The notes under the pieces were generated by a model that was given only the letters and a program-made list of their open reading frames with translations, was not told where the DNA came from and did not search any database. The position numbers were made by a program, and so were the translations under genes. From Didymella arachidicola (lineage: Eukaryota; Ascomycota; Dothideomycetes; Pleosporales; Didymellaceae), in contig CM050001.1 of the NCBI GenBank assembly GCA_016630955.3, positions 806,001 to 870,000 of the forward strand: a DNA stretch of 64,000 nucleotides. The letters are read 5' to 3'. Shown here piece by piece: positions 12,599 to 24,340 of this stretch. Every line of letters begins with the position of its first letter. The first letter of the stretch is position 1.

Positions 12599-14692
12599 GT
12601 TTGACTTGTGGTATTGGGGGTTCGTAGGGTGATTGTCCTGTCCTCTGGATGCGATCGAGAGCCTATTTAATAGGGGGTGTGTGAAACCTCAGATCTGCAG
12701 CGCGGAGATCTTGGAAGTACACGACGTGACTCGAAAACTCACGTAGCTTGGGGAACTACGTAGGCCTGAAGGTCGTTCGTTCGACAGCTTCTGCTGATCC
12801 GCAGGGGTGGTAGGCAAGGGTCGAGGGATCTTCGGTAGGCGAACCGGCAAGAACCGCAAGAGCAGCCGAGTAGGTACGCTACGAATGTATGTTGTAGTTT
12901 AGATACGTTACAATGTCGATGAATTGTGGGTAGCAGCAAGTGGTGAGACCAAGTTTAAGCAATGAGGGGGCACTCCCTCTTGTATGATCAAAAGATGGCG
13001 TTAGGGCTCTAGGCGCATTCATTTCTCCTTCGTAGAGGTCGTTGTATGGGCCCGCAATCTGGCCATACTACTGGTGCTAACGAAGCCACAGGGCTCCCTT
13101 CGCTTCCTGCCGACAGAGCAAAGGCTAAGCTGACACGCGGTCCTCGGTCAACGAGGTGACTCGGCTTGTTTGCTAGATGATTAGCGCCAAGTTGGGCCCA
13201 GAGCGCAGGGAAGTGTCTTGTTGGAACGCGCGTGGTCGCTAGGATAGGCTGCATAAATCGAGACCCCAACGCCCTCGGTGGCCGTCTATGGCTGCAGCGT
13301 AAAGCCAGCGAAGCTGACAGAACCGAATCTGCCAAATCGGGCATGCATTGGTCTTCGAAGCGCAATTCTAGGGAGCGGCCACATGTTCAGCGCCTAACAG
13401 ACTCTGCTTGCTGAACGAATAGCTGCCATCAGGGCGTGACCTTGAGCGGTGTAGCAGTTGCTCATGCACTGACGCTCGCGACCCCATAACATCGGCGAAA
13501 CGAGAGCACCGTCCGCCGGGCGGGATGTTCCACCCCCAAGAATTGCAGGGTGGTGGCAGGCAGGCATGAAGGAGTCGCAGCATGGGCCGTTGCACCACGA
13601 TGAGATTGACAAGAAGCAGTCGTGCTGACAGCCAGAGACTCAAAGCAACAGGCGGTCCAGACTGCCGGGCAAAGCGGTGATCGCTGCCTGTTTGAGGTCT
13701 GCTTCAGATGCAGCAGCGGGAGCGCTCCTGCCTCGCTTGTTTGCAACCAAAGAGAGGGCTGTTCGCTGTTGTGCTTTTCCGAGCAACTGCGCGAGCGCGT
13801 TGTTGTCTCAAACGGTTCTCGTATGAATGCTGTTGAGTGTTGAGATGAAAGTGCTCTTGCAGAAGTCTGCGACGTCTGTCAGACGATACCTAGAGACAGC
13901 GTTTGCATTCCTCAGATGCTTCTATCATCGAAGGAATGTGCCGCCATCGAAGAAGCTCGCTGCCCCATCTCCCGCATTGAGAGGCTGTGGCTGCACAAAT
14001 TACCGGCTAGACTGAAAGGCTCGCCTTCGTAGGGCTGCCACTAGAGCTCAGCTTCTCACGTGGAGTTACGATACACAGCTGCGGCATGCCTCAGCACAGA
14101 GATGGCGCCGGAAGCGTACCCGAGTATGCGTCCAAAAGGGGCTTGCAGAAAGGCTGGATGGTGATTTTCGGTACCTTTCTTGAAGGCAGTGCCAGCAGCT
14201 GCGAGGTTGGGGAGCATCTGTCACGGGGAGCGAGCTATTGGATGAGGTGAGCGCGTGGCCAGCTGGGCACAACGAGGCTGCGAAAATGAAACCAGCCGCT
14301 GAGCAGAATCATCTCGCTCGTCAATGCGCTCAGTCTCACAGTGCTTCATGATGTTTGGTGTTGGTGTCGGTTCTTCGTATTGGAGGTGCTTTTACCGGTT
14401 GGCTGAGGACAGTTAGCCGCGGCGGGCAGAGGCGATGGGACCAGGGTACGCAATTGACGTCGTCGGTGCCGACGTAGCTCTGAGACTACATTTCGTGCCA
14501 GCAAACAGCCTCCAGCGGCCCTTCTGCGCTCTTTCACAGGTGAAGCTGGTGGAACTACCAGGAGCCCCTCGAACCTTCCTCCTCCAGCTCGCGCTTTCCC
14601 TCTCCGCCTGCCGCGGCGCCTTAGATTCGCTGCCGAAGCTGCCCCGCGTCATCGCTGCCTCTCTATCCACCTTTAGCCTCAACTGCGCAACC
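12599..14692. other. Intergenic, no gene recognised
   Basis: About 2.1 kb between the divergent BTB and DOA1 genes. The frames seen are rich in Ser, Arg, Cys and His and have no family features. The region must hold both promoters. Confidence 0.5.
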
Positions 14693-17002
14693 ATGACCGC
14701 ATACAAGCTATCGGCCACTTTGCGCGGACACGAAGATGACGTCCGTAGCGTTGCCTTCCCATCTGCGGCTTCCATCGTTTCGGCTTCGCGAGATTCTACG
14801 GTTCGCCTGTGGAAGCTGGAGTCTACCACCCCGCCAACATATGATAGCACTATCGTTAAGACACACGGCAAAGAGTTCGTGAACTCGCTCGCTATCGTTC
14901 CTCCCTCTTCACAGTACCCTGAAGGGCTCATTGCATCCGGTGGTAAGGACCAGATTATCGACGTACGCCAGCCCGGAAAGAGCATCGAAGACAACGCAGA
15001 CGCCCTCCTCATCGGCCACGGCAACAACGTCAGCGCGCTCGACGTCAGCCAAGATGGCAAATACATTGTTAGCGGTGGATGGGACTTGGAGGCACGCCTG
15101 TGGGAAGTTGGGAGATGGGGCGAATCGATAAAGCTGGGAGAGCACGGTGCAGCAGTGTGGGCGGTGCTTGCCTACGACAGCAACACCATCATCACTGGCT
15201 GTGCTGACAAACAGATCCGGTTCTTCAATCTCTCTGGCAAACAAACAGGCTCGATACAAGCACCAGAGGTCGTGCGAGCGCTGTGCCGCTTGCCAGCAAA
15301 CCATCCATCTGGCGCCCAGTTCGCCTCAGCAGGAAACGACGCCATCGTTCGGCTGTGGACACTGCAGGGCAAACAGGTCGCCGAGCTGCATGGGCACGAG
15401 AACTTCATTTACTCGCTGGCAGCTCGATCAGACGGCGCACTCGTCAGCGCAGGGGAGGACCGTACAGTGCGCGTCTGGCAGAACAACGAGTGCATTCAGA
15501 CTATCACACATCCCGCCATCTCTGTATGGTCTGTCTCAGTCTGTCAGGAGAACGGTGACATCGTCTCCGGGGCCAGCGACAAGCTCGTACGAGTCTTCAC
15601 CCGCGACCATGCACGCCAGGCTTCCCCAACCGAGATCGAGCAGTTCAACGAGGACGTCAAGAGCTCGGCGATACCCCAGCAGACAGTTGGAAACATCAAC
15701 AAGGAGCAGTTGCCCGGACCAGAGTTTCTCACACAACGATCAGGCACAAGGGAGGGCCAGGTGCAGATGATCTCTCAGGCGAACGGCAACGTCTCAGCAT
15801 ACCAGTGGTCGGCGGCTGCGAATCAATGGGTCAATATTGGCACCGTCGTAGATTCTGCAGGCAGCGGAGGACGAAGGATTTCCCATAACGGCAAAGAGTA
15901 TGATTACATTTTTGATGTCGACATTGAGGAAGGCAAGCCTCCGCTCAAGCTGCCATACAATCTCAATCAGAACCACTACGAGGTGGCGCGCAAGTTCATC
16001 GAGGATAATGAACTGCCACTTACGTACCTCGACCAAGTCGCAAACTTCATTGTTCAAAATACGCAAGGCGCCACACTCGGCCAGAACAGCGCACAGGGCG
16101 CAGATCCTTGGGGCTCAGAATCGCGTTATCGTCCTGGAGACGCGAACGAGGTGCGATCACAACCGGCGCCAACCCCAGCGGCACCAAAAATTCTGCCGCA
16201 GAAGGACTACCTCCCGATAGCTACGGGCAATTACGATATAATTTTCAAGAAGCTGCAGGAATTCAACCAAGCGCTGGTCAACGAAGGTCACAAGGGTGTC
16301 TCACTCAACCCTTCCGACATCGACCAGCTTGATAAGACTGTGGCCGCCCTGAAGAAGGGAGTCGGAAAGAATGTCCAGCTGGCTGGCTTAGATCTCCTCG
16401 TCAAGGCGGCGACGGAGTGGCCAACCGAGAAGCGGCTTCCAGCGCTCGACTTGATCCGACTTGCTTTGATTCTTGAGGAGCCCGCAGCTTACCTTGTGTT
16501 GCCTGAGCAGAATCTGGTTAAAGGTTTGGTCGAGTCTGGCGTATTTGCGGCAGAATCTCCACCCAACAACACCATGATGGCCGTTCGCATAGTAAGCAAC
16601 TTGCTCCAGACGGACAAGGGTCGCTTATTGGCAAGCACAGAGTTCGACAGCATCCACCCTCTCGTTGCACCTTTCCTGACAGCCAGCAACCGTAACCTGA
16701 TCATCGCACTCACCACCTTGTACATCAACTACTCGGTGCTCTTGACATCTGAAAATAATGCCGATCGTGCCCTGTCACTACTTGACGACCTTGGCAAAAT
16801 TCTCAACTCAGCCACTGATTCTGAGGCGGTCTACCGTGCTCTTGTAGCCACTGGTACTCTTCTCAGCTTAGGCCCCGACTTCTGCGAGGCTGGTAGGGAT
16901 ATCTTGCAAATTGGCGATGCCGTCACCCATGCGGAAGGCAAAGTCAAGGAGCCCCGTATCAAGAATGTGGTTGCGGAGATTCGGCAGAAGCTGCACGGTT
17001 GA
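14693..17002 (+). CDS. DOA1: Ubiquitin-binding WD40/PFU/PUL protein Doa1/Ufd3 (PLAA)
   Basis: Intronless, 769 residues from the ATG in CAACCATGACCGCATAC. The frame is open upstream, but that part lacks homology and the family starts at MTAYKLSATLRGHEDDVRS. Residues 1-300 form a seven-bladed WD40 propeller (repeats include GHGNNVSALDVS, LWEVGRWG, LHGHENFIYSLAARSDG, VRVWQNNE). Residues about 340-450 form the PFU domain (GTREGQVQMI, YQWSAAANQWVNIGTVVD, YDYIFDVDIEEG). The rest, from DYLPIATGNYDIIFKKLQEFN, is the PUL armadillo-like domain that binds Cdc48/p97. By family it links ubiquitin to Cdc48 in degradation and free-ubiquitin balance. Yeast Doa1 is 715 residues, close to this length. Confidence 0.95.
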   Translation: MTAYKLSATLRGHEDDVRSVAFPSAASIVSASRDSTVRLWKLESTTPPTYDSTIVKTHGKEFVNSLAIVPPSSQYPEGLIASGGKDQIIDVRQPGKSIEDNADALLIGHGNNVSALDVSQDGKYIVSGGWDLEARLWEVGRWGESIKLGEHGAAVWAVLAYDSNTIITGCADKQIRFFNLSGKQTGSIQAPEVVRALCRLPANHPSGAQFASAGNDAIVRLWTLQGKQVAELHGHENFIYSLAARSDGALVSAGEDRTVRVWQNNECIQTITHPAISVWSVSVCQENGDIVSGASDKLVRVFTRDHARQASPTEIEQFNEDVKSSAIPQQTVGNINKEQLPGPEFLTQRSGTREGQVQMISQANGNVSAYQWSAAANQWVNIGTVVDSAGSGGRRISHNGKEYDYIFDVDIEEGKPPLKLPYNLNQNHYEVARKFIEDNELPLTYLDQVANFIVQNTQGATLGQNSAQGADPWGSESRYRPGDANEVRSQPAPTPAAPKILPQKDYLPIATGNYDIIFKKLQEFNQALVNEGHKGVSLNPSDIDQLDKTVAALKKGVGKNVQLAGLDLLVKAATEWPTEKRLPALDLIRLALILEEPAAYLVLPEQNLVKGLVESGVFAAESPPNNTMMAVRIVSNLLQTDKGRLLASTEFDSIHPLVAPFLTASNRNLIIALTTLYINYSVLLTSENNADRALSLLDDLGKILNSATDSEAVYRALVATGTLLSLGPDFCEAGRDILQIGDAVTHAEGKVKEPRIKNVVAEIRQKLHG

Positions 17003-17077
17003 GTTCGGTGAAGCATTGAACTTTTCCGCCTCGCTAACTCGAGCGGGCTAGACCTCCTGACTTCTCAGTCTCACACG

Positions 17078-17233
17078 ATGAGCGGTCTACATCTGCAAGC
17101 AGGCTTTGGTCATGGTCGAGTCAAGAAGCTGATCGAAGTCTACGAAGAGTTCTCAATCGATGCGGCGAAGGAGCGACCGAGGACGGCACAGGATTTGGAC
17201 AGCGAGCTGGGTCATTGTGATAACGACGCATGA
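17078..17233 (+). CDS. Short coding-like ORF, unknown
   Basis: A 51-residue frame just after DOA1, starting MSGLHLQAGFGHGRVKKL and continuing with an acidic/basic helical stretch (EVYEEFSIDAAKERPRT). Its composition looks more protein-like than that of other frames nearby, but no family was recognised and no splice partner was found. It may be an alternative terminal exon, a relic or chance. Confidence 0.2.
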   Translation: MSGLHLQAGFGHGRVKKLIEVYEEFSIDAAKERPRTAQDLDSELGHCDNDA

Positions 17234-19045
17234 GCATGTACAGCGAGTATTGCCACAGCCAGTAGCAGCATCCTTACGATGACGCTGAGTGCATCATTCA
17301 GCACTGTGACCAACATCTTCGCCTCTTGCTGACGACGACTCACACTTCAGTAGCGTCATCTATTCCATTCAGGCCTTTGCCCAGCCGTCCGCCTCATCTG
17401 ATGTCCAAGTCGACGTACCAATCAAAGTACGAGAACAGATCATGTAGATTTTCAGATGAGCTTGTTTGCACCTCATTCATGCATCGTACGCTAATTCAGA
17501 CCTTGGACCGACACACCCTGATCCCTGGAAGGTGCCCGCTCTGCCGAGCACCACCGAGCCAATACACTGTGCCCAATACAATTTCGTGACTCGAGTTAAT
17601 TCATGTAACCATAGCTTTGCACGGCGGTCAGAGCGAGAAGATGACATGCAGGCTGAATCTTGTGTATGGAAATGACACGCAACGTAGACCGTAGAACCGC
17701 AGCAACGTCCCTAGACGCAGAGACATGCAGCGCCGTTGAGTCGCGTTGTGGTACAGCAGACAACAGTATCTCTCCCGCGGCAACTCATTCCCGCCGCCCC
17801 AGCCTCCAACACTCAACATCCACCCTGCATCCGCTGCAGATCAGTCGCACGCGCCGAAGCGAACATTGCCAGCGAGTTTGCTGAGCAAGACCGGTTTGCT
17901 TGCAGGGTCGATCAGGGATGCCTAACTCTGAGTGACGTGTTAGGCCGCCAGAGGCAAAGACGTCGGTGTATCGGCGACTGGGAATGCCGATGCGAAACTG
18001 CCCAGCAGCCCCAGCTGTCATTAGAGATGTGTGCCAAGAGAGAGGATGCGAAGGAAGTTTTGGGCGGTCAAGGCTGTTGCGTGAGGCGGGTGGTGGGGTA
18101 AGAGGCTGGTGAGGTGGTGGTGAGTGTGAAGGAGGGACGCGCTGCTGGCCTGAGCTTTTGCGTCGTGAGGGTCACCAAAAAGATTTGGCCTGCGCAAATG
18201 CGTACAATACACAGGATGTGGCTCTCTGGATTACGTCGGTAGTAACACTTTCCTCATCTGCTTTCTGTTCACCTGTGTTTTTCAGTAACCCCCTCTTGCG
18301 CGCGCATGGCATGGTGCGCATACTGCGTCGCAGTGCTGATGATGAAGGCAAGATAGCACTTGCAGGTAACAGACCAGATAGGCAGCCAATATGGAAATTA
18401 TCCAACAGACTATCGCGAAGGACAAGTTTTCGAAATACTAGGTGTGTAAAGATGCCCACGAGTGCATGCTGCGCAAGAACACCTTCCCGACGTGAAGCCA
18501 TCGTTCGTTGAATACACCTCCTTGAGTCCATCACAGTAATTGGATCAAGCAAAGTCTCCAGGATATTTCGGATGTCCTATGAAATCGTGCAGATTACTCA
18601 AGTATGCCATGATGGCCAACGTGGTCGAAGATGGGCAAACACAGGGCTTCAGTGTCACTCAGATTGGTGGTGGTGCTAAAGTGGCAGTGCATCATGTCAG
18701 ATGCAACCCTTCGCGTAGCTTGTCATGTACACTTCAATTCGAAATCAAGCTGCTGCTTCTCAGCACCTCATTGTTGGCCTCAAAAGATGTAAACTCTGCA
18801 GCTACCAGTTATTCAAAGTACCTTGGCTCGCTGTCCGGTCCATCCCATGGGCCGCGTGTAATGGCCTTGAGATTATCAGGATGTCAACATCATGTAGATA
18901 GTCGCGCCCACATGTAGATTCAAGGGAATAGTATCGAACTGACCTCCCAATCTCTCTATCTTCTATCCTATATTGAGAAACATTACACAATACTCCACAA
19001 TGTCCTCCTGTTCCTTCAAACCAACATTCCAGAAAAAAGAAAAAA
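17234..19045. other. Intergenic, no gene recognised
   Basis: About 1.8 kb with only short, unrecognised frames on both strands. Nothing in it could be supported as a gene or RNA. Confidence 0.45.
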
Positions 19046-19924
19046 CTAGAAGAAGCGTACCAGAGCAACTTTCAACGAACTGGCACCAACCATGGAGCTG
19101 ACGAAGTTGCTGCTCCCTGCACCCGTGAACTCAGCAGGGTTGTGTCCAGTAGGTGTACCAGCAGCCTTGCAGTCCTTGCCGAAGCACACACTCACACTGG
19201 GTGTGGATGTCTTCAGTGTAGTCGAAGCGCCAGTGCCTAATATAGGCTTAGTTCCGGTAGGAACGGCGACGTACGAGCACTTCATGTCATTGCAGACCTT
19301 GATCGAAGAAAGGGTGCTAGGACCGGTAGGATACGGAGGTGTGCTTGTAGGGACCGAGAGCTTTGTAGAGATCTTGGGTGGTGCAAAAACAGAATGCGTG
19401 AATTGGACGGGTTTTGTCTCCTTTGGTAGCTGGAGCAAGTTACCAGTCGGCTTGGATGGTTGCAAAGGGTAGCTCGTCGTTTTCACTGGCGGAGAAGTGA
19501 CAGACTTGCCACCATCACCGGTGTCTATGGCAGGCTGAAATAGGTAGCCGGAGTCCTTTAGAGGGCTGGATACCTCGGTTGTCTCTTTAGAGGGAGGAGC
19601 AGACGACCTCTTGTCACTTTCTTTGTTTGGTGGATAGGACTTGCCACCGGGAGGGGGCGATGATGGAGTCGCAACGACAGTAGTGCGAGTATTGATCTCA
19701 GTAGTGATGTATGTCTTGGTTGATAAACTGAAGGGACAATTTTTGACAGCATCAAGACATTTCGTTATAGTGCGGACGGATGTGGTGGTGTAGATCTTAG
19801 TGACCGGGACATAGCCTGGCTGCGAAGACCATGGGACGGTGATACAAGGAGCTGATGTAGTCTTGGGGCCTTTAGGCTTACCAGACCCGGAGATTCTTGA
19901 GTGATAATACTCCGAATCGATGCT
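19046..19924 (-). CDS. Ser/Thr/Pro-rich cell-surface protein, 5' end unresolved
   Basis: One frame stays open from 19924 to the stop at 19046 (about 292 codons), rich in Thr, Ser, Pro and Lys, for example KIYTTTSVRTITKC and STPPYPTGPSTLSS. Two diverged copies of a unit of about 28 residues occur near the end: VCNDMKC...PTGTKP and VCFGKDC...PTGHNP, each with C-x4-C. The tail PAEFTGAGSS followed by hydrophobic residues resembles the GPI region PPEFTGAAAA of the CFEM protein in this window, though it ends in Phe-Phe. The start is not in this frame, because a TGA precedes it. An upstream exon joined by an intron beginning GTATAGC at about 20010 is possible. No signal peptide was found, so localisation is inferred. 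Confidence 0.5.
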   Translation of the reverse strand, partial: SIDSEYYHSRISGSGKPKGPKTTSAPCITVPWSSQPGYVPVTKIYTTTSVRTITKCLDAVKNCPFSLSTKTYITTEINTRTTVVATPSSPPPGGKSYPPNKESDKRSSAPPSKETTEVSSPLKDSGYLFQPAIDTGDGGKSVTSPPVKTTSYPLQPSKPTGNLLQLPKETKPVQFTHSVFAPPKISTKLSVPTSTPPYPTGPSTLSSIKVCNDMKCSYVAVPTGTKPILGTGASTTLKTSTPSVSVCFGKDCKAAGTPTGHNPAEFTGAGSSNFVSSMVGASSLKVALVRFF

Positions 19925-20094
19925 TCAGAATCAGTCGTGTATGCGTAGAGCCTCGAAGTCGCGTAGTGGTCGTGAACTGGGTTTGTCGTGGAAGAAGTCG
20001 TAGCTATACTGTGGAAGTGTTCCATAAGCACTGGTAACACTTGTGGGGCATCTTGCCGTTGTGCTGCCAGCATGAGATAGATCCGAAGGTGTCT

Positions 20095-20878
20095 TTACTT
20101 TGTTGTGGAAGTTTTAGAAAGAATGTATTCTATCATCGGTAGCGGTGCCCTGCGAAGTGCGATGCTTACTAGCGTTGTACCAAAGAGGTAGTTGAGTGCG
20201 TCTAGGTCGATTATCGTGAATTGCTCCAGAAGTTCCTCTAATTACCGTCTATTTTCAATCAAGATAGCGAATGCTGCCCTGAAAAACGGGTGGCTCCATC
20301 TTTTGGCTACCTTTTGGGATCGCTCTTTACAAGCCTCGTTTTTGGCACCGTGACAGCTGATAGGGACCCAGCTGAGTCCCTAAATATCGTGCATACAGAT
20401 TTCGCATAATGTTTCGATGAAAATCGCTCTTTCTAGCAGGTGGTGTTCGACGCGAAGTCTTCTGAATTCTGTTCCCAGAGTTGTACGGCCGAAGCAGCTG
20501 AAGAAGTTCCCCCGAGCGTCATTATCTCTATCAAGCAAGTATCGAAGGTACTGGATTCTGATGTCACTTGGTAAGAGTCACCAAGACTCGCTGTTGATGA
20601 ACTTTCTGCGCCTCTTACGGGACGGATGTAAGGCTAGAATTTCGTTCTCGAGTAATGCTACCCATATCAGCAGGGGAATATTGTTGTGAGCAATTTGACT
20701 CACGACTTGCTAGTTCAGCACGACGAATGTCGACTTCGTTTGCAGAGGTGATGAAGTACCGCAGAATTGAGTGCAGTAATTCCAAAGGTACTCTCAGGGT
20801 CGTCTCTGGGACCCCTCTGTGCCGCTGCAAACCACAACCCATTACAGTCGGTGCGTCTCGCTGCGTTGTTGAGTACAT
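20095..20878 (-). pseudogene. Decayed F-box-like/ankyrin-repeat gene
   Basis: On the minus strand, the frame around 20700-20790 reads LELLHSILRYFITSANEVDI, like the N-terminal F-box-like start of fungal ankyrin proteins. Then from about 20700 down to 20098 one frame reads as protein with ankyrin-like helices: IRIQYLRYLLDRDNDARG, FGRTTLGTEFRRLRVEHHLL and FGTTLVSIALRRAPLPMIEY. It is broken by in-frame TGA (20578-20580), TAG (near 20381) and TAA (near 20243) before a final TAA at 20095. A frameshift or lost intron lies between the two parts. The ankyrin reading is by eye and the repeats are degenerate, so the family call is tentative; the decay is clear if the frame is real. Confidence 0.42.
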
Positions 20879-23061
20879 GTTGATGCTGAATGCTGGTGTG
20901 GATTATGTTACAGTCTTTAATATTCAGGAAAACTGCAAGCAGATATATTTGTGACTCAGTGATGGGTGGTGTTTGGGTCGAACCAAATTCCGTACCCATG
21001 ACTTGACGTACTCCACAAGCTACTCGGAATATGAATGGCGCCAGTCTTGTGTACAATTGGTCCCGCGCTCCGCAAACCAGTCCAACGTTGGTCTCAGTCG
21101 CATTAGTTTTGAAGCAGCCTGGGGCGGACCAGGCGTCGGCATATATGAAGAGATATGGGTTGGCATTCATCGCCTGGAGCGTCAGCTTGAGTTGGCAGCT
21201 GCAGGCGATAGACTAATTTGCCCCGAGACCCGAATAGTTGGCTGGTGCTGAAGAACATGCCGGACAGCTACCAAGAACTCCATCAATAGGGGTGGATCCA
21301 ACTTGATTTCGCAGTACGGGTAGACCGACGATGCTCTCGCTGAAGAGATAGTCGCTGAAGAGCTGTTGACTCGAAGGCGAGGGACCTTTGGATCCGGTCT
21401 GATCGCAGGCGACACCAAAAGCTTGGGAACAGCCCGGCTGCCTCTAATCATAGTCTGATGGCAAACCGTAGCATTAACCGCGACCTGGACGAGAGGCTCA
21501 TTCTGTGTGTATGCCCATGGAATAGGGACGTATTGAGCGTATACTCTATTTGCATAAAGCTACGGAACTAGAGAGGTCGCTCCTGTCTTTGCTATTCCTG
21601 CGTCGATACTTCTGTAATATAAGATATTTGCTGCCTGTAGGTCTCTCTTATGAATTTTCTTTATGTTCCGCGCAGTCCTCTTGATGCAAATTGCAGTAGT
21701 TGAAGTCAAGCTTTGCGGGGTGATTAGCGGTAAGGGCCTGGAGATAAGCGTGATCCGGCTGAACTACCAAGCTAAAATTCACATATCAACCGGTGAAATC
21801 TTCGTAGTGGTCGGTATATCACCAGCCGGGTTGGAGACACGGTAGAGCAAGGTGACGCGTCGGACGCAAATTTGGACCGGGCACCTTCGTCAATACCTGC
21901 TACCAGAAACCAAGTCCACGATCCTCGATAGAGATCAGGAATTGTTGCAAAGTAATCGTGGCATCGTAACGAGCCTTGGTATGCTGCCAAATTAGAACAC
22001 ATCTGTGTCTTTCACATCGTTCCATATATCTGCACTGTTTCAAGTTCACGCAGGCTATTGTCGTTACTATGGATCGTCACCTTTTTCTTTTCTTTCGTTG
22101 ACCTACTTGAAGCTCAAAGTCTGAAGCTCGAATGCCCCGGCTTTGAGCCCTTCCATTGCCTGGCCATCCATCAAACCCTGCACAAATGCCTCGCCCAGCA
22201 TGCAGCCCGGGGTCGCGGAGTGATCCACTTGCGCCTACATCCCTAGTCGCACTCCACTCAAGATGACAGTTATTGGACTCATCGCACAAGTCTGACAAGG
22301 CAAAGTTGCGCAGGCGACAGCGGAGCGTTGACCCTTCGGGCTGGGGCAGGATTCGAAGCAGCCGTAATTGCTTTTCTTCCAGTGGATGGTACAACTGATC
22401 GCGACTTGCGTGGCTACGTGTCGTCCTCGTCACGCCTTCCTGAGCTTTCAGAATGCAACTTGAGCACCACCGATTTGAGTTCGGGTTTAGTCTGAAGGGT
22501 ATTTGTTGAGCAGTGTTGGTTGAGTACCGCGTTGCTGGTATCACCCCGCCATTTGCCTTACGGCCGCCCGCTCGCCCCTTCCACCACATCACCTGGCACC
22601 CGTGGTAGCTGCCGCTCACCAAATTTGCTCTTTCATATTTCCCACCTTGTCTGAACCCGTTTTATATGTGCGCAATCTTTGTGGTGCAAGCTTCTTCGCC
22701 AGCTTCCTTGCTGGGTTGTTGACTTTCCTCTCATAGATACGTGGACAGCCTCGCGATAGTTGGGTGCTAGCTTGCCATTCACAGATGCTGCGGGTACACT
22801 TCTCGAATCAAGGAAGAAGGCCACTTTACACTTTCACAACCCTATTGCAATTCTCACCTCCGAACTCCCAGACCAAGTACTCAGCCATCTGCTCGAGGGT
22901 GTAAATGCGTGGAATTTTCAGGCCTTCATAGCTGAAACGACGCTGCGCTAATAGACGAAATGAAGAACGCAAGCGGCAAGAGCGAAGAGAGGAATCAGTT
23001 CGGATTTGTGAACGTTCTTCTACGCTTTCCACGTATCGTCAGATCCATCAATCGAAAGGTG
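20879..23061. other. Intergenic, no gene recognised
   Basis: About 2.2 kb. A minus-strand frame of 181 codons (22077-22622) and a plus-strand one near 20973 have no recognisable features. Short protein-like pieces near 21200-21450 could be more of the decayed gene to the left. Nothing is firm. Confidence 0.4.
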
Positions 23062-24036
23062 CTAAGGTGACCATTCCTTTGCGGTCTGCACAACGAAGTT
23101 CTCATAGCTCTCCGGCTCTTTCCCTAGCAGCTCCAACTGCTCTTTGTAGTCGTTCTCGTTCATCAAGAACCCTCGTTGAGCAAATGTCTCGTACATCAGC
23201 CGCAGATCTCTCCCCCAAGCAGGACCAGCCACCTGTCCAAAGCCATTCTCCAAGCTATCAAGACCTTGTCGATCAGCCAAGGTGGGCTTGATGTCCTTTC
23301 CCAGTGCTTGAGCCCATAACTGTGCAATGTCGCTACCCGTGTAAATTTTAAGGCTCCCGATCATGACCTTCTTGCCGCCCCAGATGCGGCCATCGTCTGC
23401 AAGTGAGTTCGCAGCTGCTAATGCGATGTCGGCAGGGTCCACTCGGCTCACGCCTTTGTCGCCGAGCGGCACGCCAAAGATGCCGTGCTCGAGTATTTGC
23501 TCTTTGATCATGTAGTCGTTGTCGAAGAAAAGGGATGGCCCGAGAATTGTCCAGCTCAAGCCTCCAGGTGCTTCGCGAGGCGGCAGCCCATGCCTGAATT
23601 TGGCCTCGATGAGGTATTTGACGAGTACATGCGCTGCAGACTGTCCTTGCAGGGACCCGTTCTTGATAGCGTCAAGGCTGTAGTCCTCGCAAGCTGATAT
23701 GTAGACGACATGCTTCACTGTACCTGATCGCTGGATAGCATCGAGAATATTTGTTGTTGTAAAGAGCTCGTCGTCACCGGTCAAGGCCAAGGATACACCG
23801 TCAACATGATGCTTCTTCAGGATCGACTCGACGAAACATGGATCCTTGATGATTCCTTCGACGATATGGATCCGGGACTCGTCGAGCGCCCCGGACAGCG
23901 AAGATCGCAACTTTGTTGCGTTGCTTGTAGGCAGGACTACGTGAGGCCTCGAAGGTAAAGAAAGGAGATACGAGACAAGCCTCTTTCCAATGTTCCCGGC
24001 CGCTGCCGTGATCATGTATACTGGTGGCGTAGTCAT
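23062..24036 (-). CDS. NmrA-like NAD(P)-binding oxidoreductase/regulator
   Basis: Single exon, 324 residues. The N-terminus PPVYMITAAAGNIGKRLVSYLL is a Rossmann beta-alpha-beta with an A-x-G-x-x-G-type loop, as in NmrA/HSCARG-like atypical short-chain dehydrogenases. Later blocks are VKHVVYISACEDYS, LSWTILGPSLFFDN and RVDPADIALAAANSL, all in the family order. The canonical YxxxK catalytic pair is not evident, which is usual for NmrA-like proteins. They act either as redox-sensing regulators or as quinone/isoflavone-type reductases; this one cannot be placed further. It faces away from the GNAT gene's promoter; both are on the minus strand, 304 bp apart. Confidence 0.86.
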   Translation of the reverse strand: MTTPPVYMITAAAGNIGKRLVSYLLSLPSRPHVVLPTSNATKLRSSLSGALDESRIHIVEGIIKDPCFVESILKKHHVDGVSLALTGDDELFTTTNILDAIQRSGTVKHVVYISACEDYSLDAIKNGSLQGQSAAHVLVKYLIEAKFRHGLPPREAPGGLSWTILGPSLFFDNDYMIKEQILEHGIFGVPLGDKGVSRVDPADIALAAANSLADDGRIWGGKKVMIGSLKIYTGSDIAQLWAQALGKDIKPTLADRQGLDSLENGFGQVAGPAWGRDLRLMYETFAQRGFLMNENDYKEQLELLGKEPESYENFVVQTAKEWSP

Positions 24037-24340
24037 TGCGCAAATTCTAGTTGCGAGGGAACTGAGTCGATGATTCGTTGTTGCTGAGAGTGGTCTGTGA
24101 GTTGCTTAAAAGAAGCTTCGCTGCGATGCGCATACAATGTCGCGAACTCAGACTCAGTTTGTCCTGCTTATATGATTTGATCCTTTCGTAAGCTGCATGC
24201 GATTGGAAATCGATGAGCCGGAGTTACGCGCTCGTGTCTCCGCAACGTCCGCAGGTCTACCTGTCACACAACCAAGCTTCCAGGCCACCACTGACAGTTT
24301 CTCCGACCACCACGACTGCCTTTGCTGTCTTGGAGGATGC

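Noticed and set aside
22077..22622. 181-codon minus-strand frame
   Set aside because: No recognisable protein features; looks like random GC-moderate sequence.
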